From: Paenibacillus terrae
GTDB taxonomy: Bacteria > Bacillota > Bacilli > Paenibacillales > Paenibacillaceae
DNA: 64,000 bases
Assembly (NCBI RefSeq): GCF_005217525.1
Contig: NZ_PNXQ01000016.1
Location: 984,953-1,048,952 of the forward strand
Direction of reading: 5' to 3'
Position numbers and translations under genes: made by a program
Shown: positions 55,092 through 63,975 of the stretch, piece after piece
Position numbering within the stretch: position 1 is the stretch's first letter
Layout: each line of letters starts with the position of its first letter
The notes under the pieces: model-generated
Told to the model about the DNA's origin: nothing
Databases searched by the model: none
What the model saw: only the letters and a program-made list of their open reading frames with translations

Positions 55092-55120
55092 TTGACACCG
55101 TTTTAATTCGATGTTACTAT
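55092..55120 (+). promoter_or_regulatory. SigA promoter of the isomerase-transketolase-kinase operon
   Basis: Perfect -35 TTGACA (55092-55097), exact 17-base spacer, and -10 TACTAT (55115-55120). Transcription would start near 55127. Confidence 0.7.
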
Positions 55121-55147
55121 GGCCTCGACATAGAAATAGTCATTGAA

Positions 55148-55166
55148 TTTAGTTTTTAAAACTAAA
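55148..55166 (+). promoter_or_regulatory. Candidate LacI operator 2
   Basis: TTTAGTTTT and AAAACTAAA are perfectly complementary around one central base (19 bp). It lies about 20 bases after the predicted transcription start. With operator 1, its centre is 92-93 bases away, close to nine helical turns, which suits repression by looping or roadblock. Confidence 0.6.
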
Positions 55167-55245
55167 CTAATTTAATTTTGTTTAGTTTATTTATTCTATT
55201 TTGTTCAGCAAATGTTGTTTATTCAAGTACAGAGGAGACATGATC

Positions 55246-56709
55246 ATGAAGAAATTAAAGTTGGGTTATGCTCCGACGCGCCGATTTACGTTCAGCGCCG
55301 ACGATGCCTTTAAGTACAAAGTGGAAATTCGCAAGAAAATTGAGAGCTTTGGCATGGATATCGACATTGTAGACCTGGAGGGCCTTAATGAGGAAGGCTT
55401 GCTGTATGACGACCATATAAACGCGGATTTAATTGCAAAGCGATTCAAAGAGGAAGAAGTCGACGCAGTTTTTTTCCCACATTGCAACTTTGGTACAGAA
55501 GATACTGTAGCTCGTGTAGGCAAGGCGCTCGGCAAGCCTGTCCTGCTGTGGGGACCGCGGGATGAAGCGCCGCTTGCGGACGGCATGCGCCTTCGCGACA
55601 CCCAATGCGGTATTTTCGCCACAGGTAAAGTGCTTCGAAGATTCAACGTTCCCTTTACCTATGTAACGAACAGTTGGGTGAATGATCCGGTTTTCGAAAG
55701 AGGCTTTACCAACTTTGTGGCTGCCGCCAACGTCGTGCGCCAATTCAAAAGCTTACGCATTCTCCAGATTGGCCCACGCCCTGCTTCGTTCTGGACGATG
55801 ATGTGCAATGAAGGCGAACTGCTGGAACGCTTCGGTATTGAGATTCACCCCATTACCATTGTCGACATTCAGCTTAGAACCAAAAAAATCGCCTCCAGCA
55901 ATAGCTCCGAGCTTCTGGAAACGATGGATTACATTAAAGAAAAACTCGATTACAGTGAAGTGACCGAAGATGACGTAAGACGGATAGCTGCTTTAAAGGT
56001 CGCCATGAAATCCTTCGCCCGTGAGACGGGAAGCAGCGCTATCGCAATCCAGTGCTGGTCCTCTTTGCAGGATGCCATATCCATTATGCCGTGTCTGGCC
56101 AACGCAATCCTGACTGACGAACAAATTCCGGTTACTTGTGAAACAGATATCCATGGAGCCATTACTTCCATTATGGTGCAGGCTGCCTCCATGAACACAA
56201 TGCCAACCTTCTTCGCAGATATTACTGTTCGACATCCTGAGAATGATAACGGCGAACTTCTCTTCCACTGTGGCAATTTCCCGGTCTCGCTCTCTGTAGA
56301 GAACAAACCGAAGTTACGCAAGCATTTTCTCTTCGACGACCATTCTCCCGGAACGCATGAAGGCGAAATCCGCGGTGGCGGTATGACCATTGCCCGATTT
56401 GACGGCGACCACGGTGAGTACTCCATGTTCCTCGGGCGTGCCCGGGGTATTGAAGGTCCTTATACCCGCGGCTCCTACGTATGGGTGGAAGTAAACGATT
56501 GGCCGCTGTGGGAGGAAAAACTCGTAAAAGGGCCTTACGTCCATCATTCCGTAGGTATCCACGCCAATGTGATCCCGGCCATTTATGAGGCCTGCAATTA
56601 TATACCCGGCCTGACGCCTGATCCGGTCGATCCCACAGAACAGGAAATTCAAAGCTGGCTTAGAGGATCCGATCTCGCCCGTAATAAGCACCCGAACATT
56701 CACGTTTGA
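55246..56709 (+). CDS. L-fucose/L-arabinose isomerase family protein (candidate apiose isomerase)
   Basis: Sugar ketol-isomerase of the fucose/arabinose isomerase superfamily, 487 residues. Visible features are the Rossmann-like N-terminus with VDAVFFPHCNFGTEDTVARV, LLWGPRDEAPLADGMRLRDTQCG, the metal-site-type region ACET-like in VTCETDIHGAITSIM, and the C-terminal VRHPENDNGELLFHCGNFP and HHSVGIH. The family needs a divalent metal. It probably converts an aldose to the ketose used by the FGGY kinase two genes on. ATG 55246 is preceded by AGAGGAG with 8-base spacing. Substrate inferred only from the neighbours, with apiose the best fit and fucose, arabinose or another pentose possible. Confidence 0.8.
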   Translation: MKKLKLGYAPTRRFTFSADDAFKYKVEIRKKIESFGMDIDIVDLEGLNEEGLLYDDHINADLIAKRFKEEEVDAVFFPHCNFGTEDTVARVGKALGKPVLLWGPRDEAPLADGMRLRDTQCGIFATGKVLRRFNVPFTYVTNSWVNDPVFERGFTNFVAAANVVRQFKSLRILQIGPRPASFWTMMCNEGELLERFGIEIHPITIVDIQLRTKKIASSNSSELLETMDYIKEKLDYSEVTEDDVRRIAALKVAMKSFARETGSSAIAIQCWSSLQDAISIMPCLANAILTDEQIPVTCETDIHGAITSIMVQAASMNTMPTFFADITVRHPENDNGELLFHCGNFPVSLSVENKPKLRKHFLFDDHSPGTHEGEIRGGGMTIARFDGDHGEYSMFLGRARGIEGPYTRGSYVWVEVNDWPLWEEKLVKGPYVHHSVGIHANVIPAIYEACNYIPGLTPDPVDPTEQEIQSWLRGSDLARNKHPNIHV

Positions 56710-56763
56710 GACGTCTAAAGCGACAAAGCCCATCCCTATAATATCTATCTTGAGGAGGACATT

Positions 56764-57609
56764 ATGGAAATCCAGGAACTGAAAGTCAAAGCCGCACAAA
56801 TCCGCATGGACCTGCTAACCATCATTCACCGCGCCAAAACGGGACATACGGGGGGATCGCTGAGCAATACAGACATTTTAACGGCTTTATATTATGAAAT
56901 CATGAACGTTGACCCTGCTAATCCAAAATGGGATGACCGTGATCGCTTTATCGCCAGCAAAGGGCATTCCGTAGAATCTCTATGGTGTATTCTGGCCGAC
57001 CGGGGCTTTTTCCCAAAAGAAGAGCTGGAGACCTATAGCCAGTTCGGTACCCGACTCATTGGCCACCCGAACAACAAGGTTCCAGGGATTGAAATGAACA
57101 CCGGGGCCCTCGGCCACGGTCTGCCCATTTCCGTAGGCATGGCACTAGCTGCCAAGCGGGATGACCGTCCTTACCGTGTATTTTGTCTAATGGGAGACGG
57201 CGAACAGGCCGAAGGCTCCAACTGGGAAGCCGCTATGGCAGGCTCTCATTATAAGCTGGATAACCTGATCGGCATTATCGACCGCAACCGACTCCAGATC
57301 AGCGGTGCTACCGAAGAAGTCATGGGACTGGAGCCGCTGGAAGAGAAGTGGACTGCCTTCGGCTGGAACGTCGTCTCTATCAACGGCAACAATATGGAAG
57401 AATTGCTTAAGGCATTCAGGTCCGTCCCTGAAGTAGCGGGAAAGCCAACGTTAATTATGGCCAATACCACCAAGGGCAAAGGCGTATCGTTCGCCGAAAA
57501 TGTCCCGGCATGGCACCACCATGTGCCTAATGATAAAGAGTTGGAGCTGGCTCTCACAGAGCTAAAGGCAACAATCGAAGAATTGACGCAGAAAGGACAG
57601 GTGCATTAA
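56764..57609 (+). CDS. Transketolase, N-terminal (thiamine diphosphate) subunit
   Basis: First half of a two-subunit transketolase. The ThDP-binding motif runs from GDGEQAEGSNWEAAM (144-158) to the conserved NRLQISG-type region. His residues of the active site appear in GHTGGSLS (about 27-34) and SKGHSVESL. It has 281 residues. Its stop codon is 2 bases before the partner's ATG. Split transketolases in sugar operons are usually dedicated to one branched or unusual ketose phosphate, and the companion isomerase and kinase support that here. The enzyme would transfer a two-carbon unit to glyceraldehyde 3-phosphate. TTGAGGAGG lies 5 bases upstream. Confidence 0.93.
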   Translation: MEIQELKVKAAQIRMDLLTIIHRAKTGHTGGSLSNTDILTALYYEIMNVDPANPKWDDRDRFIASKGHSVESLWCILADRGFFPKEELETYSQFGTRLIGHPNNKVPGIEMNTGALGHGLPISVGMALAAKRDDRPYRVFCLMGDGEQAEGSNWEAAMAGSHYKLDNLIGIIDRNRLQISGATEEVMGLEPLEEKWTAFGWNVVSINGNNMEELLKAFRSVPEVAGKPTLIMANTTKGKGVSFAENVPAWHHHVPNDKELELALTELKATIEELTQKGQVH

Positions 57610-57611
57610 GC

Positions 57612-58547
57612 ATGAATAAAATTCCTAATCGCCAAGTAATCTGTGACACACTGCTGGAGTTGGCCAAAGACGACCGTGATATCATGGTACTGGCCAGCGA
57701 TTCGCGTGGTTCTGCTGCAATGGCTCCCTTTGCCAATACATTCCCGGAGCAGTTCGTTGAGGTCGGCATTGCCGAACAGAATATCGTAGGCATGTCTGCA
57801 GGCCTGGCCCACAGCGGCAAAAAACCGTTTGTGACTTCACCAGCCTGCTTCCTCAGTATGCGCAGTATTGAACAAGTCAAAGTTGACGTTGCTTATTCGC
57901 GGACAAATGTGAAGCTCATCGGCATTAGCGGAGGCGTCAGCTACGGGGCGCTTGGCATGTCACACCACTCCGTGCAAGATATCGCAGTAGCCCGGGCAAT
58001 TCCGGGACTGGCGATTGTCCTGCCTGCTGATCGTCACGAAACGAAGAAAATGACCGAAGCGCTTGTAAAATATGACGGCGGCGTATACGTGCGAATCGGG
58101 CGTAATCCCGTTGAGGACGTTTACGAAACCGATGATTACCCATTCGAAATAGGCAAAGCTATAACTGTGAGAGAAGGCAAAGACGTTACAATTATTGGTG
58201 TCGGTGAAACCGTGCGAATCGCACTCGATGCCGCCAAGGCACTCAACGACGAAGGCATATCCGCCCGGGTAATCAACATGCATACAATCAAGCCGCTGGA
58301 TGAAGAGGCGATCATTACCGCTGCACGTGAAACTGGACGCATCATTACCGTTGAGGAACATAGCATTTACGGCGGTCTCGGCGCAGCGGTGGCAGAAATT
58401 GTTGTGCAGAATCACCCGGTTCCTATGAGAGTGCTCGGCATCCCGGATGAGCCGGCGATTGCCGGTAAATCGGCGGAAGTTTTCCACCACTACGGCATTA
58501 CGGGTGACAATATCAAACAAATTGCATTCGAATTGATTAATAAGTAG
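57612..58547 (+). CDS. Transketolase, C-terminal (pyrimidine-binding) subunit
   Basis: Second half of the split transketolase, 311 residues. The pyrimidine-binding domain includes the catalytic Glu55 of EVGIAEQNIVGMSAGLA, with HHSVQDIAVARAIPG and VRIGRNPVEDVYE following. The C-terminal transketolase domain holds INMHTIKPLDEEAI and VEEHSIYGGLGAAVAEI. It is translated right behind the first subunit (2-base gap) and must pair with it to form the active site. Confidence 0.93.
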   Translation: MNKIPNRQVICDTLLELAKDDRDIMVLASDSRGSAAMAPFANTFPEQFVEVGIAEQNIVGMSAGLAHSGKKPFVTSPACFLSMRSIEQVKVDVAYSRTNVKLIGISGGVSYGALGMSHHSVQDIAVARAIPGLAIVLPADRHETKKMTEALVKYDGGVYVRIGRNPVEDVYETDDYPFEIGKAITVREGKDVTIIGVGETVRIALDAAKALNDEGISARVINMHTIKPLDEEAIITAARETGRIITVEEHSIYGGLGAAVAEIVVQNHPVPMRVLGIPDEPAIAGKSAEVFHHYGITGDNIKQIAFELINK

Positions 58548-58559
58548 AGGGCGAAGCAT

Positions 58560-60077
58560 ATGGAGCACAATCAACAATATATATTGGCCATCGACCAGAG
58601 TACTTCAGGCACCAAAGCACTCCTTGTAGACCATCAGGGTACAGTAATCGCCCGCAGCGGGATGGAGCATAAGCAATATTACCCCCATCCCGGCTGGGTA
58701 GAGCATGATCCGCTCGAAATTTATGAAAATGTCAAAATAACGGCCCGCAGCGTATTGGAGCAAGCATGCGTCCACCCGTCCGCACTAGCTGCGCTGACAA
58801 TCACCAATCAACGCGAAACGGCACTGGTGTGGGATAAGACGACTGGTCAGCCAATATATAATGCTATTGTCTGGCAATGCCAGCGTACGGCGGACCTGTG
58901 CGCCGAGCTGAAGCAAGCTGGCCACGAAAGCACTATCCACGCCAAAACAGGGCTTATGCTTGACCCTTATTTCTCCGCTGCCAAGTTCAAGTGGATCATT
59001 GAACATGCGGAAGGAGCTGCCAACCTGCTGGCTGAAGGGAGGCTACTTGCAGGGAACATGGACAGTTGGCTGGTCTGGAAGCTTACCGGCGGCAAAAAAC
59101 ATGCAACCGACTATACAAATGCCAGCCGTACATCGCTGTTCAATATCCACACGCTGGAGTGGGATGAAGAGCTTGCTCAGTTGTTTTCCGTTCCTTCTTC
59201 CCTGCTGCCCGAGGTTAAACCATCCGACGCTATTTTCGGATATACGGCAGATTGCGACCTTTTCAATGAGAAAATACCGATTTCGGGCGTCATTGGAGAT
59301 TCACAAGGGGCATTGTATGGGCATCTGTGTTTCAAGCCCGGAACAGCCAAAGCAACCTTTGGCACGGGCACCTCTGTATTAATGAACGTAGGGAATCATC
59401 CGGTGGATGGCGGTGACGGACTTGTAACCGCTATCGCCTGGGGGGCCGGCGGAACTGTTACGTATGCACTTGAAGCCATCATCCGGACAACAGGTGACAG
59501 CATCAAATGGACGCAGGACAACTTAGGACTGTTCTCTACCTTTGAGGAAATGCAGCGCTTAGTCGAAAGCGTTCCTGCAAACGATGGTGTCTATCTTGTG
59601 CCTGCCTTTGTCGGAATGGGCGCTCCCTATTGGAATCCCTACGCCCGGGCGGCAATTATCGGTATGAACCGTGGAACTGGCAAAGGACACATTGTCCGGG
59701 CTGCGTTGGAGAGCATCGCTTACCAAGTACGGGATGCTATAGAGTTTATTCAGGAACAGTCCGGGATTGAGTTGGTCGGCCTGCGCACGGACGGTGGGGC
59801 TTCCTCCAACACTTGGCTGATGCAATTTCAGGCCGATATTCTGGGCAACCTTGTGAGCCGATCCACATGTGCCGAGCTGTCGGCCATGGGTTCAGTCTAT
59901 CTCGGTGGGCTCGGCGCAGGCTTTTGGTCCGATCCAGATCAAATCGCTTCCAATCTTAAAATGTATGAAGCATATGAACCAAAGATGGATGACGCTACCA
60001 GAGAGAAATATTATACTGGCTGGCAGCGGGCTGTTCAATCTGTAGTGCAACAACAGCATGAATCTCCCGTTTTATAA
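58560..60077 (+). CDS. FGGY carbohydrate kinase (glycerol-kinase-like; candidate apulose kinase)
   Basis: ATP-dependent sugar kinase of 505 residues. The FGGY N-terminal phosphate motif reads AIDQSTSGTKALLVD (about 10-24). The substrate region is GWVEHDPLEIYENV and TDYTNASRTSLFNIHTLEWD, and the C-terminal domain has GVYLVPAFVGMGAPYWNPYARAAIIGMNRGT and LRTDGGASSNTWLMQFQADIL. Overall it is close to glycerol kinases, but here it sits at the end of an isomerase and transketolase operon, which favours a ketose substrate. Apulose kinases of the known D-apiose pathway are FGGY enzymes of this kind. A terminator follows. Confidence 0.88.
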   Translation: MEHNQQYILAIDQSTSGTKALLVDHQGTVIARSGMEHKQYYPHPGWVEHDPLEIYENVKITARSVLEQACVHPSALAALTITNQRETALVWDKTTGQPIYNAIVWQCQRTADLCAELKQAGHESTIHAKTGLMLDPYFSAAKFKWIIEHAEGAANLLAEGRLLAGNMDSWLVWKLTGGKKHATDYTNASRTSLFNIHTLEWDEELAQLFSVPSSLLPEVKPSDAIFGYTADCDLFNEKIPISGVIGDSQGALYGHLCFKPGTAKATFGTGTSVLMNVGNHPVDGGDGLVTAIAWGAGGTVTYALEAIIRTTGDSIKWTQDNLGLFSTFEEMQRLVESVPANDGVYLVPAFVGMGAPYWNPYARAAIIGMNRGTGKGHIVRAALESIAYQVRDAIEFIQEQSGIELVGLRTDGGASSNTWLMQFQADILGNLVSRSTCAELSAMGSVYLGGLGAGFWSDPDQIASNLKMYEAYEPKMDDATREKYYTGWQRAVQSVVQQQHESPVL

Positions 60078-60123
60078 ATAATCTCTATACTTCATTCCTC
60101 ATATCTCCCCAAAACAAACCATA

Positions 60124-60158
60124 CAAAAGGGCCCTTGCTTTTGCAAAGGCCCTGTTAT
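60124..60158. terminator. Bidirectional terminator between the kinase and LysR genes
   Basis: AGGGCCCTTGC and GCAAAGGCCCT form a stem with one bulge. AAAA on the left gives a U-run for the minus-strand LysR transcript, and the plus-strand side is weaker. Confidence 0.7.
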
Positions 60159-60162
60159 TAAA

Positions 60163-61041
60163 TTACTCACTCGAACGATATAACTGACTCAACACTTTTA
60201 CAAATTCACGGGCTGCCGGGGTCGCTTCATCAAAGGAATGCGCGATAATTCCGATATCCCGCGTAATCCGGGGAATAATCTCTTTAACGATTAGTGAATG
60301 GGACACTGAGGAAAGCGTAAATTTCGATATAATGCCGATGCCCAGCTTTTTTTGGACCATATGGACTAACGTTTCGGCTGTTTGGACCGTGAGACTCTCC
60401 TGGAAAGGAATTTGCTGCTCATGCAAGGTGTTTAATACAGCAGATTCATGTCCTCCTTTACAGAAGATAAGGTCGTTCCTGTTCTGTTCCAGAGAAACCT
60501 CGTGTTCTGCTTGCAATGGATGATTCTCCGGTATGATGGCAACCATGGAATCGTGTTCAAGAATGCGGACGTTATAATGATCAAATGGGGAAGCTACTAT
60601 TCCAATTTCAACAGTGTGATCCTCCACCCATTGTTTAATTTGATTCGAGTTTCCTTCCATCAGTTCAATGGTGACTTCCGGATATTGGGAGCGGAATAAG
60701 CAGATCGCTTCTGGAAGCAAGTTCGTAGAGGCCGCCGGGAAGGAGCCTATTTTTACTTTACCGCGCAAAAGCTTATTCTCCTGACACGCAAGCTGAACTA
60801 TTTTATCTTCGATTTCCTTCATTTGTCTGGCCAGACTCAGCATTTCTTTTCCCACTTCGGTCAGTACGAGTCCATTCTGCTTGTCGCGAATAAACAATTT
60901 CACCTGCAAAGTATTTTCAAATTGGATCAAAGCCTTGCTAACCGCAGGCTGGGAAATAAACAGCGCTTTAGCAGCCTCCGTCATATTCATTTTCTCCGCA
61001 ACCTTCATAAACACTTCGAGATGATTCATATTCACAGACAT
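60163..61041 (-). CDS. LysR family transcriptional regulator
   Basis: N-terminal winged HTH (MNHLEVFMKVAEKMNMTEAAKALFISQPAVSKALIQFENTLQVKLF) and a C-terminal periplasmic-binding-like effector domain (about 90-290). It has 292 residues. It is divergent from an MFS transporter gene 136 bases away, the classic LysR arrangement in which the regulator controls its neighbour. Two palindromes in between are candidate binding sites. The effector is unknown and no link to the sugar locus is evident. Confidence 0.93.
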   Translation of the reverse strand: MSVNMNHLEVFMKVAEKMNMTEAAKALFISQPAVSKALIQFENTLQVKLFIRDKQNGLVLTEVGKEMLSLARQMKEIEDKIVQLACQENKLLRGKVKIGSFPAASTNLLPEAICLFRSQYPEVTIELMEGNSNQIKQWVEDHTVEIGIVASPFDHYNVRILEHDSMVAIIPENHPLQAEHEVSLEQNRNDLIFCKGGHESAVLNTLHEQQIPFQESLTVQTAETLVHMVQKKLGIGIISKFTLSSVSHSLIVKEIIPRITRDIGIIAHSFDEATPAAREFVKVLSQLYRSSE

Positions 61042-61050
61042 ACACCCAAC

Positions 61051-61092
61051 ATAACCATACGGTTATCCCCTCTATGAAATAATAGTATTTCA
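61051..61092. promoter_or_regulatory. Two palindromes in the LysR/MFS intergenic region
   Basis: ATAACC-4-GGTTAT (61051-61066) and TGAAATA-4-TATTTCA (61075-61092) are both perfect. Their centres are 25 bases apart, about two and a half helical turns. LysR regulators typically bind a dyad recognition site plus an adjacent activation site. Confidence 0.55.
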
Positions 61093-61177
61093 GTTATATC
61101 AAAACATACCTTATGATAAAAAACAACTCCTGCTCCTTATGAGCAGATGTAATGCTTGATTAGAAGGGGATTGGAAT

Positions 61178-62389
61178 ATGAATTCAAATCTGAATTTTAC
61201 CGAACACACTACCAGAGATACAGCTTCATCTAAAGGACTTCCATGGGGCGGGTTACTGGCGCTTGCTATGACCGGATTTATTTGTATTCTCACCGAAACG
61301 CTTCCCGCTGGTCTATTGCCACAAATCAGCAAAGGACTGGGAATATCGGAAGCTTTGTCTGGCCAATTGGTCACGTTGTATGCTCTCGGTTCGCTCGCTG
61401 CCGCAATCCCTTTGACTGCCGCAACACGGGGCTGGCGACGACGGCCTTTATTATTGCTCTGTATCATTGGATTTCTCATGTTTAACACCATTACGGCACT
61501 GTCTTCTTACTATATCTTGACGCTGGCTGCCCGTTTCCTTGCAGGCGTAGCCGCTGGTGTGTTATGGGGAATGCTTGCTGGCTATGCCCGGCGAATGGTT
61601 CCGGATTCATTAAAAGGACGCGCCATGGCTGTCGCCATGTCAGGAACCCCGCTGGCTCTTGCCCTCGGCGTTCCGTTAGGAACGTTCCTCGGTGCGCTTG
61701 TTGGCTGGAGAACAGTTTTTGGTACCATGTCCTTTCTCGCGGTAGTCTTAGTCGTCTGGGTACTCTGGAAACTTCCGGATTTTCCCGGACAGGCTTCCCA
61801 ACAGCAACTCCCGCTGAGTAGGGTTTTCACGATTGCCGGTGTACGTCCCATTTTACTTGTCGTTTTGGTTTGGGTACTTGCGCATAATATTCTGTACACC
61901 TATATCGCTCCTTATTTGAGTCAGGCTGGACTGGCCTCCCGAACGGATGTGGTGCTGCTTATTTTCGGGATAACTTCAGTTGCCGGAATTGGATTGGTCG
62001 GTGCATTGATCGACCGCTGGTTGCGTTTATTGGTACTCATGAGTACCCTTGGCTTTGCTGTAACTGCTGTGGCACTAGGAATCGGAAGTCACCAACCTGC
62101 CATCGTGTATTTAAGTGTTGCCCTGTGGGGACTGACCTTCGGCGGTGCCGCTACCTTATTACAGACCGCATTGGCCGAAGCGGCAGGCGAGAGTGCAGAT
62201 GTAGCTCAGTCTATGCTTGTAACCGCTTGGAATCTGGCCATTGGCGGGGGCGGCTTGCTTGGCGGAATTCTTTTAGAGACGCTTGGGGTTCACTCTTTTC
62301 CGTGGACGTTGCTTATCCTTATGCTTCTTGCCTTCGTCATTTCGTGGATTACCAAGGAACACGGCTTTTCTGCAAGAAGATATGAGTAG
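61178..62389 (+). CDS. MFS transporter (AraJ/YdhP-like efflux family)
   Basis: 12 predicted membrane helices, 403 residues. The opening GLLALAMTGFICILTETLPAGLLPQISKGLGISEALSGQLVTLYALGSLAAAIPL is characteristic of the AraJ/YdhP sugar- or drug-efflux group. The segment GRAMAVAMSGTPLALALGVPLGTFLGALVGWR is the motif C region of antiporters, which favours export. AGAAGGGG lies 8 bases upstream of the ATG. Probably activated or repressed by the divergent LysR protein. Substrate unknown. Confidence 0.88.
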   Translation: MNSNLNFTEHTTRDTASSKGLPWGGLLALAMTGFICILTETLPAGLLPQISKGLGISEALSGQLVTLYALGSLAAAIPLTAATRGWRRRPLLLLCIIGFLMFNTITALSSYYILTLAARFLAGVAAGVLWGMLAGYARRMVPDSLKGRAMAVAMSGTPLALALGVPLGTFLGALVGWRTVFGTMSFLAVVLVVWVLWKLPDFPGQASQQQLPLSRVFTIAGVRPILLVVLVWVLAHNILYTYIAPYLSQAGLASRTDVVLLIFGITSVAGIGLVGALIDRWLRLLVLMSTLGFAVTAVALGIGSHQPAIVYLSVALWGLTFGGAATLLQTALAEAAGESADVAQSMLVTAWNLAIGGGGLLGGILLETLGVHSFPWTLLILMLLAFVISWITKEHGFSARRYE

Positions 62390-62512
62390 ACCTGAAACTC
62401 AAGAAACGGTATGGATGGAAGAAAAAAATTGTTTAGAGGTCTGCAGGTGATGGTAACTTGAAAGCTGCATCATGAGATATGCAGAAGCTAAACAAAACAT
62501 AGGTTAAGTTAC

Positions 62513-62555
62513 AAAGAACCTTCCAATCCATCTTGATGGACCGGAAGGTTCTTTT
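62513..62555 (+). terminator. Terminator downstream of the MFS gene
   Basis: AGAACCTTCC and GGAAGGTTCT form a 10-bp stem with an 18-base loop and a TTT tail. It lies between the MFS gene and the converging GH115 pseudogene. Confidence 0.75.
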
Positions 62556-62571
62556 ACTGGGACCGAGTCCT

Positions 62572-63923
62572 CTAATATAGCACCTTCTCCAAGCAGCGTG
62601 CCAATTCATCATCGGGTAGCGGCTTGCGATGCGTATTTTCCAGGTAGATATGTTTCTCTGTTTCCGGCATTACATATTGTTTGTACCGCAGGAACATATC
62701 GGGACTATCTCCCTGAATCCGGAGAAATCTCCGCACTGTGTCCGTATGAGAAATGGTGTTATCGAGATTGGCCAACCAATCCGCCCGGTAGAAATGCTCC
62801 CATCTTCCAGTTCCTGCGAGCAAGAGCGCTTCTTTACCCATCTGGTAGCTCCAAACTGCACGCGAAGCTTGTATAAATGCTCGTGGATAATCTTCTTCAA
62901 GAAATAACCCGTAAGCGATGCAGATGTCAGCCAGCCCACGGGAGCCGCTCAGATGCAATTCAATCTGCACAAGAAGCTGATTATAAAGCCTGCGACATTC
63001 GTCTTCAGGCAATTGTTTCATAATTCGCAGACACCTCTCTCGCAGTCCAACCCAGCCGGGGATTGCCGATTCGGCTTTTTCCTTGAACCAGCGTACCTGC
63101 TCAGGAAAAGATCCTTCTCCAGCAGCCCAGCACAGCCGTTCATCTCTGCCTTCTTTACCTTGCAGCCAAAAGCCCATCATTTGCCGTACCGGATGGTGAT
63201 AGAATTCCTCCCCCGCCCGATAAAGTCAGTAAGCTGCTGTTCAGCATCCGTGTTACCATACGTCCATAAATTCGCTGCCAAATCCAGCGTATATAAATGC
63301 GGCAAAATATTACCCGAATTGACCAACAGATACTCGTCTGCTCCTACGGCAAATGCTGTCGTTAATTCGTCAACAATCAGCTCGGCAGAGGAGGGAAATT
63401 GCGTAATATGGTTTGACACCTGCAAATCATGGAAGGTCACATGATAATATACTCCGTTCTTGCCTTCATCCTCCACCTCGGGCAATGCCGGTACACGATG
63501 GTTGAGATTGCCATGGCGCCGGGATACCATTTTACCGTAACCATTGTCCGCCCATATTTTAATTACTCCTTCGGGGACTTCAATGTGACCCTGCTTGTAT
63601 AACTCGGCAATCTCGCCATACATCGCCATACTGCAAACGGGCTGCTCCACAAATTCGCAGATCATACTGTACTGCTTGCGAACCACATAAGATATTAATT
63701 GTCCACGTTTCTCCGGCGTATTAAAGGAAGGATCATTTTCCCAAAAAGGCTTGTCTCCCTGCCTACGAAAAGACAATACCCATATAATTTTCTCTCCCTT
63801 TTGCCGTTCAATCGCTTCCTGCCATAGCTATTCAAACAGTTTGGAATGCTCTTTGTAGCTGGCCTGAAGATAAGAAAATCCTCCCTCTATCTCATAATTA
63901 CTATGATCACTTGATAATAGTTG
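62572..63923 (-). pseudogene. Degenerate glycoside hydrolase family 115 (xylan alpha-1,2-glucuronidase-like) gene
   Basis: Two adjacent frames (63776-63177 and 63180-62572) together encode the middle and C-terminal parts of one GH115 enzyme: FRRQGDKPFWENDPSFNTPEKRGQLI, WADNGYGKMVSRRHGNLNHRVPALP, GVYYHVTFHDLQVSNHI, then EEFYHHPVRQMMGFW in the other frame. Restoring one base in the T triplet (complement of 63222-63224) would join TDF to YRAGEEF. Upstream the same frame continues as DHSNYEIEGG...HSKLFE, an in-frame TAG (63828-63830), then LWQEAIERQKGEKIIWVL, and is blocked by another TAG at 63924-63926. The N-terminal half of the family is absent. A frameshift, a nonsense codon and a truncation indicate real decay, not one sequencing error. 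Confidence 0.8.
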
Positions 63924-63975
63924 CTATAACAGTATGATAAAAATATCAACGAACCAACAACTAGGGGGCTTATTA

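Noticed and set aside
57960-58577. 205-codon frame antisense to the transketolase C-terminal subunit
   Set aside because: Antisense shadow; the plus-strand frame carries all family motifs.
63177-63776. Separate 199-aa and 202-aa hypothetical genes at 62572-63776
   Set aside because: They are successive pieces of one GH115 protein separated by a 1-base frameshift; annotated as a pseudogene.
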